Positions 1 through 7,644 are shown, numbered from the stretch's first letter. The stretch: DNA of 7,991 nucleotides from Chitinophagaceae bacterium (GCA_947378615.1 CANCKV010000126.1:1-7991), one strand, 5' to 3'. Numbers and translations are program-made. The notes: generated from the letters alone by a model not told the origin.

Positions 1-1
1 C

Positions 2-250
2 AAAGCTCCTTTTGTGGGGGAGAGTTTTATCAAATATGCGCTAGAATTATCCGAGATAGTACCTATTAAACAGAACAATACCTTTTTAGTAATTGGTGCG
101 GTAACGGATGTTTTGATAGATGACAAGCTAATGGAAGAGGATGGTTTTATTGCACTTGAAAAGGCTGGAAGTATGTCCTGCCTTGGAGTAGATGCCTATT
201 ATAAAACGGAATTATTTGAACGCTTTGGATATGCAAGACCCGATATTTAG
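2..250 (+). CDS. Flavin reductase family protein, C-terminal fragment
   Basis: The reading frame is open from the left edge and ends in TAG at 248-250, giving the last 82 residues; the start codon lies before the window. The fragment begins KAPFVGESFIKYALEL and runs through a hydrophobic strand (TFLVIGAVTDVLIDD), a segment EEDGFIALEKAGSMSCLGVDAYY and the ending FERFGYARPDI. This order (APFV-ES, an ILVIG-like strand, DG-I-LEKA, G-D-Y, RF-YA-P at the end) matches the C-terminal half of the FMN-binding split-barrel flavin reductases (DIM6/NTAB type) as I remember them. Members bind FMN and are cytosolic; many use NAD(P)H, but substrate cannot be told from this piece. The GTG at position 14 is only an internal Val codon. 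It converges with the TPR gene downstream. The family call is fairly secure; the exact function is not. Confidence 0.82.
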   Translation, partial: KAPFVGESFIKYALELSEIVPIKQNNTFLVIGAVTDVLIDDKLMEEDGFIALEKAGSMSCLGVDAYYKTELFERFGYARPDI

Positions 251-264
251 GGTGGATTTAGTAA

Positions 265-307
265 CGAAAATCAATGACGATAGTCAATATCTTTAACCTG
301 ATTTTCG
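265..307. repeat. 9-bp inverted repeat in the convergent gap
   Basis: CGAAAATCA (265-273) and TGATTTTCG (299-307) are perfect reverse complements around a 25-nt loop, and the loop holds a small TGAC-GATA-GTCA hairpin (275-286). It lies just after the stop of the flavin reductase gene and between two converging genes, so a role in transcript ending is plausible. No T-tract follows it on the plus strand, where seven A follow instead, so it is not a textbook terminator. Confidence 0.35.
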
Positions 308-339
308 AAAAAAATCTTACAGACTAAAATGTTGCTGTA
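308..339 (-). terminator. Possible weak terminator of the TPR gene
   Basis: Read on the minus strand, TACAG (339-335) pairs with CTGTA (322-318) across a 12-nt loop. Three bases later comes a run of seven T (A on the plus strand, 308-314). The position, about 57-90 nt past the TPR stop codon, suits an intrinsic terminator. The stem is only 5 bp and poor in GC, so the call is tentative. Confidence 0.3.
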
Positions 340-395
340 CTAGGAATCACATGTTTATGTAGAAGCATTCTTGACGTGTTTTTGATTATTTCTTC

Positions 396-1799
396 CTAAT
401 GATGCATTTTGTCTTTGTTTGCCAATTTCATTTTTAGCCAATGCTCCATTTTGTGGTGTATGGGTATAATAATAGATGCGGTTACTAATAAACATAGCAA
501 AGTCAAAATTAGGTTATGTTCTGTGAGGTCTTCAACTTTAGCATGAATTAGTAGATTTAGAAATTCAAATAAAACCAACACAAAAAATGTGCATAAGAAT
601 TCAATCAATTTTGGATTATTTTTTTTCTTTCTAAGAATTAGTAAAATAAAGACCATTATGAGGATAAACATGCCAATTCCTCCCATTTGAATATACTCTC
701 TACTTTCTTTTGCTTTTTCTTCTTTTTCTGATTCCCATTTCCTTTCCTCAAGTTCTTCTTTTTTCTTTAAGTTGAAAATGTCAGACTGTTTGTCAATTGA
801 AAAAATTGAATCTTTAATTAATGTGTAATGTTTATAGGTTTCAAAAGCCTGTTTGTCATTGTTTAATAAAGAATAGGCATCAGAAAGATTATGATAAGTC
901 TTTTGCATATTGTCAAGAAAACCTATGCGTTCACCAATTGTTAAAGCACTATCCGAATATTTTATGGATTGGTTTAAGGTATTTGAGTTGAAATCTTTTT
1001 TAGCAATATTCAAATATACATTTCCAATTAAACAATACGCATTTGCCAAACCTTGATTTTCACCCACTAATTTTTTGAACTGCATTCCTTCAAATAGTTC
1101 GTTTAAAGCTTTAGTATAGTTTTCCTCATCGTTATAAATTGAACCAATATTTATATAATCAGATCCTATATTGCTTTTTATATTATGCTTTAGGTCAATT
1201 GCTAATGCTTTATAATGATAATCTAACGCTTTTTTATATTCTTTCTGTTTAGCATGCACATTTCCGATTGCCGTATAAATAACTGTTATACTTTTTTCGT
1301 TACCAATTTTCAAATTCGTTGAAAGTGCTTTTTCATAGTACTCTAGTGCAACAGAATAATTTCTTTGACTATAAAAAACATTGCCAATATTATTCAAATG
1401 ATTTGCAACTCCTTGTTGAAAGTCTATCTCTTCACATTCTTCTAATGATATCAACCAATATTTATAGGCAAGTGGGAAATTTGAGAGTGAAAAATAGTTC
1501 GCTCCAATACAACTATTCGATCGTGCGATTCCAAGTTTCCAATGTAACTTTTCCGCAAGTATCAACGCCTTCTCAGCATACTCAATTCCTTCGTAAGGGC
1601 TGATTCTAGAATAGGTATAGGAGATATCCATTAATACTTGAACTTTATTGGTATCTTCTTTTTGTTTGGGCAATACTTTTAAAAGTGAATTGACTTTGTC
1701 TTTTCCCTCCAATTGATTGGTATTGCTTTGACAAAATGTTTTCGTAAATGTGCTCAAAACAATTGTTAAGAAAAGCAATTGCCTTGTAAAATATTTCAT
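396..1799 (-). CDS. Exported TPR protein with coiled coil and three-helix membrane C-terminus
   Basis: A 467-residue protein, function unknown. Residues 1-23 form a signal peptide (basic MKYFTRQ, then LLFLTIVLS), with likely cleavage before Q24; the Cys at 23 lacks a good lipobox. From about 51 to 330 there are six to seven tetratricopeptide repeats. The clearest are 131-164 (NNIGNVFYSQRNYSVALEYYEKAL), 171-204 and 211-244, with the usual G-Y-A-A pattern. Residues 340-368 are a charged Lys/Glu coiled coil. Three hydrophobic segments follow at about 372-390, 401-420 and 429-447, then a short basic tail. The layout resembles TPR receptors that in this phylum often carry a histidine kinase or a LuxR-type HTH after the first membrane helix, but here two further helices take that place. 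A scaffolding or sensing role with the repeats in the periplasm is inference. The ATG at 1799 gives the intact signal peptide. It lies 107 bp beyond the porin gene on the same strand. Confidence 0.85.
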   Translation of the reverse strand: MKYFTRQLLFLTIVLSTFTKTFCQSNTNQLEGKDKVNSLLKVLPKQKEDTNKVQVLMDISYTYSRISPYEGIEYAEKALILAEKLHWKLGIARSNSCIGANYFSLSNFPLAYKYWLISLEECEEIDFQQGVANHLNNIGNVFYSQRNYSVALEYYEKALSTNLKIGNEKSITVIYTAIGNVHAKQKEYKKALDYHYKALAIDLKHNIKSNIGSDYINIGSIYNDEENYTKALNELFEGMQFKKLVGENQGLANAYCLIGNVYLNIAKKDFNSNTLNQSIKYSDSALTIGERIGFLDNMQKTYHNLSDAYSLLNNDKQAFETYKHYTLIKDSIFSIDKQSDIFNLKKKEELEERKWESEKEEKAKESREYIQMGGIGMFILIMVFILLILRKKKNNPKLIEFLCTFFVLVLFEFLNLLIHAKVEDLTEHNLILTLLCLLVTASIIIPIHHKMEHWLKMKLANKDKMHH

Positions 1800-1839
1800 A
1801 TTAAAACTGTATTATAAAGTAAAGTGTCTCAACTTAATT

Positions 1840-1893
1840 TTACTAGAGCTATTTCAATTCAAAGGAATTCCTTTCAAATAACAGCTCTAGTAA
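1840..1893. repeat. Two-part inverted repeat between the porin and TPR genes
   Basis: Outer arms TTACTAGAGCT (1840-1850) and AGCTCTAGTAA (1883-1893) are perfect 11-bp reverse complements. Inside, ATTT (1851-1854) can pair with AAAT (1876-1879), and AAAGGAATTCCTTT (1861-1874) is itself a perfect 14-bp palindrome. The whole can fold into one long hairpin or a stem with an inner hairpin. It starts 14 nt after the porin stop codon, so ending or stabilising the porin transcript is the simplest role. No real T-tract follows on either strand. It also lies 41-94 nt upstream of the TPR start codon, so an operator is possible. Confidence 0.6.
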
Positions 1894-1906
1894 TTTGAAT
1901 GGAAAT

Positions 1907-3136
1907 CTATTTCCCGTATATATAGTAAAATGATAGTCTTAAAACCAAATCTTCTCCATTGTCTTTAATTGAAGGAGCCGAATTGATATATTTATTATAC
2001 CAAATATTTGGCATGATATGAATCTGAGGGATTGGGGAATAATCTAACCCTGCAGTAAAAAACTCTTCCTTTGTATTTGGGTTGTAATTTGTATTTAGTG
2101 GAGAATAGGCGGTATAGATACTATTGTTATTATTAGAAGTAGGATTGTAACTATCATACCGGACAAAGAAGCCCAAAATGTTCTTATAAATTTGTCCCCT
2201 AGAAAAAATAGAGATACAACTTGCTTTTGTATCAATAGTATCTGAAAGTAGAATAGATTTTGTGGCGATATTGTCTTTTCGGATTGTATTTGTAAAGGCC
2301 TCTGCACCGATAGTAAATTTAGGGGTGCTATAGGCTATCAAACCTTTCAGCATTGACCTATCATGATGCCAATTATTAGTCCAATTGATTCTTGTATAAT
2401 CGGCATATAAGTCGATAATTAATTTTTTGTCAAATAATTTTGTATAAACATCTCCATAAAACCATTTGAACATATCATTCTCAGGTTTTGCAGCAGTTCC
2501 ATTTCCGACCATGAGGTTATAGCCAATTTCTTGATCTTTTTTGTCCAATATTGTTCCATCCAATCTAAAACCAAAGTCGTAATGTGGAGTACGCCTAATA
2601 TCTGATATCGTTCTTTCAATACATCTGTAATCCCATACTTTATCTGCAAGCAACACTGTAGATGGAGTATATAACTGACCAAAACTTAGATTAGACCCTT
2701 TAAAAATATTTTTCCAAGTAACACTCGCCAACTTAATAAATAGAGAAGATTTATTATTCGTCAATAAATCACCAGAAGTAGTAGGTGATGCAATCGCAGT
2801 AGATACTTCATCCTCTTCGTGAGCTAACAAGAAATTGGCAGAAAACTTCCTACTGATTTCATAATCGTAACCCAAATAGATACGACGAAATTGAAAAAGG
2901 CTTTCATTCTTTTTTATGCCAGTATATTGATTATTGACACCTCGATTGAGTGGGTCGGAATTCATCTTAAAGGCATAATCACCATAAGCTAAGCCCCATA
3001 ACTTTCCACTTGGGGTAAAACTTGTATCAGTATTATTTTGTGAAATAGCGTTATTTGCTATCAATAAACTTGATACCATTAATGTAACTGAAAAGTATTT
3101 TACAATACTAAAAAAGGGCAATCGTTGTTTTTTCAT
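1907..3136 (-). CDS. Porin-like outer-membrane beta-barrel protein
   Basis: A 409-residue exported protein. Residues 1-32 are a signal peptide (MKKQR, a hydrophobic core to about 29, likely cleavage in AIS|QNN). The mature part starts with a strand-like SGKLWGLAYGDYAFKM, then FQFRRIYLGYDYEISRKFSANFLLAHE (80-106), KLASVTWKNIFKGSNLSFGQ (135-154), IERTISDIRRTPHYDFGFRLDG (173-194), YNLMVGNGTAAKPEN (206-220) and further alternating aromatic/hydrophobic strands to a terminal LSFYYIYGK. The alternating strands, Arg-rich ladder and aromatic ending fit an outer-membrane barrel. The pattern matches Bacteroidota proteins I know as porin or OprO/OprP-like, which would pass small solutes; substrate is unknown. 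It ends in Lys after aromatic residues rather than the classic final Phe. The start follows an A-rich leader with no Shine-Dalgarno. It is probably a single-gene unit, with 564 bp free upstream. Confidence 0.78.
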   Translation of the reverse strand: MKKQRLPFFSIVKYFSVTLMVSSLLIANNAISQNNTDTSFTPSGKLWGLAYGDYAFKMNSDPLNRGVNNQYTGIKKNESLFQFRRIYLGYDYEISRKFSANFLLAHEEDEVSTAIASPTTSGDLLTNNKSSLFIKLASVTWKNIFKGSNLSFGQLYTPSTVLLADKVWDYRCIERTISDIRRTPHYDFGFRLDGTILDKKDQEIGYNLMVGNGTAAKPENDMFKWFYGDVYTKLFDKKLIIDLYADYTRINWTNNWHHDRSMLKGLIAYSTPKFTIGAEAFTNTIRKDNIATKSILLSDTIDTKASCISIFSRGQIYKNILGFFVRYDSYNPTSNNNNSIYTAYSPLNTNYNPNTKEEFFTAGLDYSPIPQIHIMPNIWYNKYINSAPSIKDNGEDLVLRLSFYYIYGK

Positions 3137-3482
3137 TGTTTTTTGTTGTTTAAATTGTTTTCTTCATAATTAATAGTACTCAACTAAATCATTAGCTCTT
3201 TTTAACGATGTTTAATATTTTTAAAATAAGTTTAAATTAGGTAAACTCCTTGAATAGTAGCTAACCTCATGCTACAAAAGAAATAGACTAGTTGAACCAT
3301 ATTGCCCAAAATGAGAAAAAGAAAACTTAGCAATCGTTTCACTAAATTAATTTGATTCTAATTTTAAAAGAATTTATTAATTAATATTATTTACTATTTA
3401 AATAATTCATTTTTTAAAAAGAAGTAAATTAATATTAATCAACTTTTAGTCAACGAATATAATATTCTAACAAACTATTTGT

Positions 3483-3626
3483 ATGAAAATTGTCAGATAT
3501 TTGGATAAAATAAGTCATTTTATCCAAAACCGTAAAGGTTCCTTAGTTGCCTTTTATTCTAGAATATTTAACACAAGGTCGCAAGGTAAAGACAGCAGAA
3601 AGGATATTAATTCAAAATTTGTCTAG
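3483..3626 (+). CDS. Doubtful 47-residue ORF in the intergenic region
   Basis: ATG at 3483 opens a 47-residue frame to TAG at 3624-3626, starting MKIVRYLDKISHFIQNRK and ending KDINSKFV. It is basic, with no signal peptide, membrane segment or family that I recognise. It coincides with the less AT-rich part of the intergenic region, which is the only point in its favour. Against it, the strong inverted repeat at 3500-3528 lies inside it, there is no clear promoter or ribosome binding site, and frames of this length arise by chance in sequence like this. It could also be a remnant of a lost gene. Confidence 0.12.
   Translation: MKIVRYLDKISHFIQNRKGSLVAFYSRIFNTRSQGKDSRKDINSKFV
3500..3528. repeat. 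Perfect 12-bp inverted repeat with a 5-nt loop
   Basis: TTTGGATAAAAT (3500-3511) and ATTTTATCCAAA (3517-3528) are exact reverse complements around AAGTC. The stem has only two G:C pairs at its core and no T-tract follows on either strand. Its 3' edge overlaps a second small AACC-GTAAA-GGTT hairpin (3528-3540). It lies about 170-200 nt past the stop of the DUF3857 operon and about 365-390 nt upstream of the porin start. A distal transcript end, a processing site or a dimeric-regulator site are all possible. Confidence 0.5.
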
Positions 3627-3700
3627 GGTATTTTTAATCATGAGATTGAACTTTAATTGATTGTTTCTCTATAACATTCCTAATGTGAGCAATTCTCTTC

Positions 3701-5599
3701 TTACAAATTTTTTACAAATACCATATTTGAATTGTCAGCAATACTCATTTCTTCATAAAACTTAGTTAGATTAAAATAATCAGTGGGAGGAAACCTTTGT
3801 TCATTCATCTCACACTTTCTAATCAATTCTATATAATTATCCTTGACTAGGTATTGAATTGAATAGTTTCCAAACTTATTATCTAGTTTCATGTCTTTGG
3901 GTTTTGATTCTAGCCTATAACCTTGAGGGATATTTATTTTTATACTATCAATATCGATGTAGCTATCTGAAAATAAGATGTCAAATTTCCTATTATTATT
4001 AGCTGTCAGTTTCTTCTCTTTATTTAATAAATTGGGTTGAATAAACAGTCTTTTGCCAGTAATAGTTGCATAATTTGGAGAGATGATATTTAAATGTTCA
4101 TTTAGTACAGGGATTTTCCCTTTTGTCTCTTTCAAACTAATATTTTCTACATTATAGGTAGGCAAGTCGTACTTGTGATTGTAATATTCGTCTCTTTCTT
4201 TTTGTGTTGAACTATTGAAAATGGATTGTATTTTTTCTTGTTTAATACCAGTATAAATTGTATTTATTTCACTTTTTAGTGTACCGTCGTCATTGATGAT
4301 GGCAGTTATATTAGTGATTTTCAAATTGTCCTTTGCCCTATATTTAGGTGTAAGAACTACTATTGCCCCTGTATCTGTCAACATCAAGACTTTTCTATTC
4401 CCTGTAAAACTTCCCAAATAACCACAACTAATCGTTTGACTAGTACACTCTAACCAAGTAGTATCTTTTGTATCTGGCACACAAACAATAGCATGGTTAA
4501 AATAGGGAGATGGAAAATCTTCTTTCAAATTGAATGTCTCATTTTTTCCTGCTTTGACTAATACATAATTTGCATTAATTCCGACTTCTTTTAATAGCGA
4601 TACCATGAAATTAGAAAGTGCCTTACAGTCACCAAATTTCTTTTCAGCTACAAATTTGGCCTCTAAAGGTTGCCAACTTCCTATTCCAAGTTGAATACTG
4701 ATATACCTTGTATTCTGTTGTAAATAATTATAAAGCGCTGTCACTTTTTCCTTTTTTGTAGGTAACATATCCGCAATCTTATGTACTTCTTGTCTCATTT
4801 TTTCAGGTAATTCTCTTCTGTCTTTGCAAAGTATGTTTAAGAACTTTCCTAAATTATTCCATGAATTCATTTCGCCATTAATTCCCCCAATTAAAAACTT
4901 TGTTGGAGCAATAACCACTTTTGTAATCAGCTCATCTAAAGCGGGTTGCCATATTACACCTTCAATTGCCGGTCGGTTTGTTTGTTCCCATGTATAAATC
5001 TGTATGCTATTAGATTTGGTTTCAATGGAAGGTTGTGATAAATAGTTGAATTGCTTATATCTTAATTTGTAGTCAGATGGGGTTTCTATAATGAATTTAC
5101 TTTGTTGTAATGAAAGGAATTCACTGTTGATTGGTTGCCAATAAGGTAAAAAGAATATTCCATTTCGAACTTCCTCGTCTTCAAATTCTACAGTATATGG
5201 AAACCTTTTGCAATAAAAGGTGAATTGTTTCATTCTCAAATCATCTATTAGAGTTTCCTCGTCAGTTGCAGATAAATCTAAAATGTCTTTTTTCTTTATC
5301 TTTTGAAGAAGTTTCCCTTCACTGTCAAATAGTTTTCCAGAGATGTCGGATAAGGATATGAGTTTATTATAACCATTCAAGTATCTAGCAAATTTATTTC
5401 CATCTTCATTAAATATCGTAATTGCCCATTTGTGTTTTATAATCGCCTTGTCGATATCTTTTATTATCACGTGAAGTTCATCAAAACGAATGATTGCATT
5501 TGCATTTGATTTGAGCGAATCAGGAATCGATGATGTCTCATAAGTTTGTGCAATTAAAATTGTTGGAATCATTGCCAACCAAATTATTATTGGTTTCAT
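3701..5599 (-). CDS. Exported DUF3857/transglutaminase-like protein with intact triad
   Basis: A 632-residue protein. Signal peptide residues 1-17 (MKPIIIWLAMIPTILIA, cut before QTYE), so it acts in the periplasm or at the outer surface. Residues about 35-220 are the DUF3857 beta-rich domain. About 260-400 is a transglutaminase-core fold: helix VTALYNYLQQNTRYISIQLG, then C325 in KFGDCKALSNFM, H369 in YFNHAIVCV and E384 in TTWLECTSQ, followed by GSFTGNRKVLML. Residues about 530-632 are a beta-rich C-terminal domain like DUF3858. The Cys-His-acid set suggests a thiol enzyme (peptidase or acyl transfer); the acidic residue is Glu rather than Asp, which I recall as usual in this subgroup. The substrate is unknown. 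The start sits 8 nt after the stop of the 678-residue gene, so it is the second gene of an operon. Length suits the family; I see no damage. Confidence 0.88.
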   Translation of the reverse strand: MKPIIIWLAMIPTILIAQTYETSSIPDSLKSNANAIIRFDELHVIIKDIDKAIIKHKWAITIFNEDGNKFARYLNGYNKLISLSDISGKLFDSEGKLLQKIKKKDILDLSATDEETLIDDLRMKQFTFYCKRFPYTVEFEDEEVRNGIFFLPYWQPINSEFLSLQQSKFIIETPSDYKLRYKQFNYLSQPSIETKSNSIQIYTWEQTNRPAIEGVIWQPALDELITKVVIAPTKFLIGGINGEMNSWNNLGKFLNILCKDRRELPEKMRQEVHKIADMLPTKKEKVTALYNYLQQNTRYISIQLGIGSWQPLEAKFVAEKKFGDCKALSNFMVSLLKEVGINANYVLVKAGKNETFNLKEDFPSPYFNHAIVCVPDTKDTTWLECTSQTISCGYLGSFTGNRKVLMLTDTGAIVVLTPKYRAKDNLKITNITAIINDDGTLKSEINTIYTGIKQEKIQSIFNSSTQKERDEYYNHKYDLPTYNVENISLKETKGKIPVLNEHLNIISPNYATITGKRLFIQPNLLNKEKKLTANNNRKFDILFSDSYIDIDSIKINIPQGYRLESKPKDMKLDNKFGNYSIQYLVKDNYIELIRKCEMNEQRFPPTDYFNLTKFYEEMSIADNSNMVFVKNL

Positions 5600-5607
5600 A
5601 AGTTTAC

Positions 5608-7644
5608 TTATTTTATTTTTTTGAATACAATTTGTTCAGCTTCTTTCTTAATGATATATCCAAAAAAATCTCTTAAAGATGAATAATCTTCTGAATTGTA
5701 AAATGTTTTATTTAGAAAGAGTTTACACCTTAATTGAATTTTTTCAGAATTCTTACTAATTAAATATTCAAAAACGCCTCCATCACTTTCATTCAAATTA
5801 GCCCTTGCCGATTTAGGTAATTCATCTACCATATATCCTTTTGGGATATCCATATTCAAGGAATAAATATACTTTTTGATATAAGGCATTTCAACAGGAA
5901 AAATTCTTTCTGCTAATGGGAACGGATTTTTTGTAATACCTTCACTCAAAAAAGGATTAAAATATACAATGTCATTGTCTCCAAATTTAAATTGTAGATC
6001 ATATTGAACACCGATAGGTTCATCGTACAAATTCAACGAATCGATCTGTATATTTTTTGTTTTAATATAAGACGTGTATGACCTTGAAATTTCTTTATCA
6101 AAATCAATTTTAACTCCTTTCGCAAATTTCTCTCTAAATTCAATAGATGAATTATTTCCATATACTTTTGAATACTTACCAATGCTTCCTTGTAATGAAT
6201 CATTAAAAATAAAAATCGATGTGTTGCTCTTTTCAATTATTGAGTCCGCAGAAAGGTTAATTAATATCGGTCTTTTTGAATTAATGATTCTTCCTGAGCC
6301 GTTAAAGCAATCGAGTACAATTTTGCCAAAGCCAAGTCTATTATGTGATGCGTCTAAGAGATAGGTACCTGAATCTAGCTTTAACTTTGCTATTACGTAA
6401 TTATATTCTTTAAGTATCGGCATCGCTTCGTATGCAACGCCATTATCTCGAGTACTCAATATTATTGGGTCTATTTCCATTCCCAAATGATGTAACATAG
6501 CAATCAGTAAGAGGTTAATGTCTGCAACATTTCCGCTTTTTGTATTAAATGTCTGCTTAATTTCTTTAGTAGGTTTAAAGGAATTGTGGTCTGTACATGA
6601 ATAATTGTCTCTAATATATGCATATACTTTTCTAGCAATTTCTTCCTGATTATTTGCTCCTGAAATGATTTTAGACAATTCATTATTCATCCAAATATTA
6701 TTCTCTTTAATTGACTGAAAGCCCGGTAATTTCAATATTTCTGTGGATGTGGTTAGCCAATTTTTGATGATATATTTTGTGTTATCTTCGGAGTATTTGA
6801 TTGATTGTAGGTTGAAACTAATTTTTGAAACATAATTTTTATTGGAATAGCAAAAATCTTCGTCTTTTATTGCAGGAATATTCTTAATAGCCCAAATGGC
6901 CACTGTTGCATTTCCTGAAACAGTGTAAAAATTTGAAGAGGATGTACTATTAGATTCAATAATAGAATAAGTCTTGAAAATATTACTAATACTGTCAATT
7001 GTATAATTCAGATTTCCTTTCTGTTCTTTAATGTAATTAAACATAGGAGGGATAGTCACCTGATATTGACTCCATAAAACAGGGTATTCTTCTTGAAATT
7101 GCCAATTACGCAAATACTCATAATAAGGAGATTTGATAGTGAATTTATATTCAATGATGCTTCCTTCTTTTAAATTTGGGAATGTAAATTTTTTAATAAG
7201 ATAATATTCATTATACTTTTCTTTAAAAAGTGAGGCCTTGTCTAGTTTTGTTTCTATTATCTCCCCATTTTCTAAATTATATGTAGAGGCTTGAAAGTCA
7301 ACAAATTGTTCCTCTTCAGACATTGAGCCCCCGAGATAAATTGGAACTTTGATAGTTGCAAAATCAAATGCATTTCTATTTTTAATCAAAACTCGTTTTG
7401 TTTCTTTATAGACTAATGTAAAATCTCCTTTAGTGTTCCCTTCAAATTCAGTACTTCCAATTGAAAATAATACTAAAGCATTTGAATTATTATCCACTTT
7501 TGGATTAGTAGTGACAGAAAAATCTTTTGAAGTTACTTTATTAGGTGTCTTTATAAGTTTATCCTGCGCGTTCAGAAAGTAAATACTGCCAAACGTAAAT
7601 AGAATAACTAACTTGATATTTGAATTGAAATGTATAGCTTTCAT
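5608..7644 (-). CDS. Exported DUF3857 protein with degenerate transglutaminase-like domain
   Basis: A 678-residue protein of the same architecture as its downstream neighbour. Signal peptide residues 1-26 (basic start, LVILFTFGSIYFLNA, cut before QDK). DUF3857 domain at about 55-255, with the typical FTFPNLKEGSIIEYKFTIKS and a WQFQEEYPVLWSQYQVTIP stretch. Transglutaminase-like domain at about 325-440: IARKVYAYIRDNYSCTDHNS, then KSGNVADINLLLIAMLHHLG, where V373 replaces the catalytic Cys, and EYNYVIAKL, where Y416 replaces the His; only D431 (YLLDAS) is kept. A beta-rich C-terminal domain follows at about 460-678. It is therefore probably not a thiol enzyme and may bind a polypeptide or sugar, or partner the next protein; that is inference. 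As I recall, the GNVADINLLL form recurs in the phylum, so this is an established subclass and not fresh decay. It is the first gene of the operon. Confidence 0.85.
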   Translation of the reverse strand: MKAIHFNSNIKLVILFTFGSIYFLNAQDKLIKTPNKVTSKDFSVTTNPKVDNNSNALVLFSIGSTEFEGNTKGDFTLVYKETKRVLIKNRNAFDFATIKVPIYLGGSMSEEEQFVDFQASTYNLENGEIIETKLDKASLFKEKYNEYYLIKKFTFPNLKEGSIIEYKFTIKSPYYEYLRNWQFQEEYPVLWSQYQVTIPPMFNYIKEQKGNLNYTIDSISNIFKTYSIIESNSTSSSNFYTVSGNATVAIWAIKNIPAIKDEDFCYSNKNYVSKISFNLQSIKYSEDNTKYIIKNWLTTSTEILKLPGFQSIKENNIWMNNELSKIISGANNQEEIARKVYAYIRDNYSCTDHNSFKPTKEIKQTFNTKSGNVADINLLLIAMLHHLGMEIDPIILSTRDNGVAYEAMPILKEYNYVIAKLKLDSGTYLLDASHNRLGFGKIVLDCFNGSGRIINSKRPILINLSADSIIEKSNTSIFIFNDSLQGSIGKYSKVYGNNSSIEFREKFAKGVKIDFDKEISRSYTSYIKTKNIQIDSLNLYDEPIGVQYDLQFKFGDNDIVYFNPFLSEGITKNPFPLAERIFPVEMPYIKKYIYSLNMDIPKGYMVDELPKSARANLNESDGGVFEYLISKNSEKIQLRCKLFLNKTFYNSEDYSSLRDFFGYIIKKEAEQIVFKKIK

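Larger units (their letters stand above)
3137..3700. other. Long AT-rich intergenic region between the porin gene and the DUF3857 operon
   Basis: This 564-bp stretch holds no convincing gene. Roughly the first 340 bp (3137-3480) are extremely AT-rich, with runs such as TTATTAATTAATATTA near 3375, and should contain the porin promoter, but I find no clean TAnnTTTG box on the minus strand. A near match, TTCTTTTG, lies at 3282-3275 with no good upstream element. From about 3481 to 3630 the composition is less AT-rich and carries the 12-bp inverted repeat and a short open frame. A 6-bp direct repeat CAAGGT-CG-CAAGGT lies near 3574-3587, and a small ACATT-CCT-AATGT hairpin at 3674-3686 sits just past the operon's last stop codon. 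Confidence 0.6.

Noticed and set aside
14..250. A complete small gene starting at GTG 14
   Set aside because: The frame is open through the left edge and the upstream residues KAPF continue the flavin reductase pattern, so GTG is an internal codon.
1319..1603. Plus-strand 94-residue open frame
   Set aside because: It lies wholly opposite the TPR repeats of a well-supported gene and shows no domain.
2095..2682. Two minus-strand frames of 70 and 87 residues (2095-2307, 2419-2682)
   Set aside because: Both are out-of-frame shadows inside the porin gene, whose own frame is intact and recognisable.
6033..6364. Frames of 67 residues (-) and 96 residues (+)
   Set aside because: Both lie within the 678-residue DUF3857 gene in other frames and have no recognisable content.
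5608..7644. Frameshift or recent decay as the cause of the missing Cys and His
   Set aside because: The frame is intact over 678 codons and the substituted motif GNVADINLLL is well ordered and, as I recall, recurrent in relatives.
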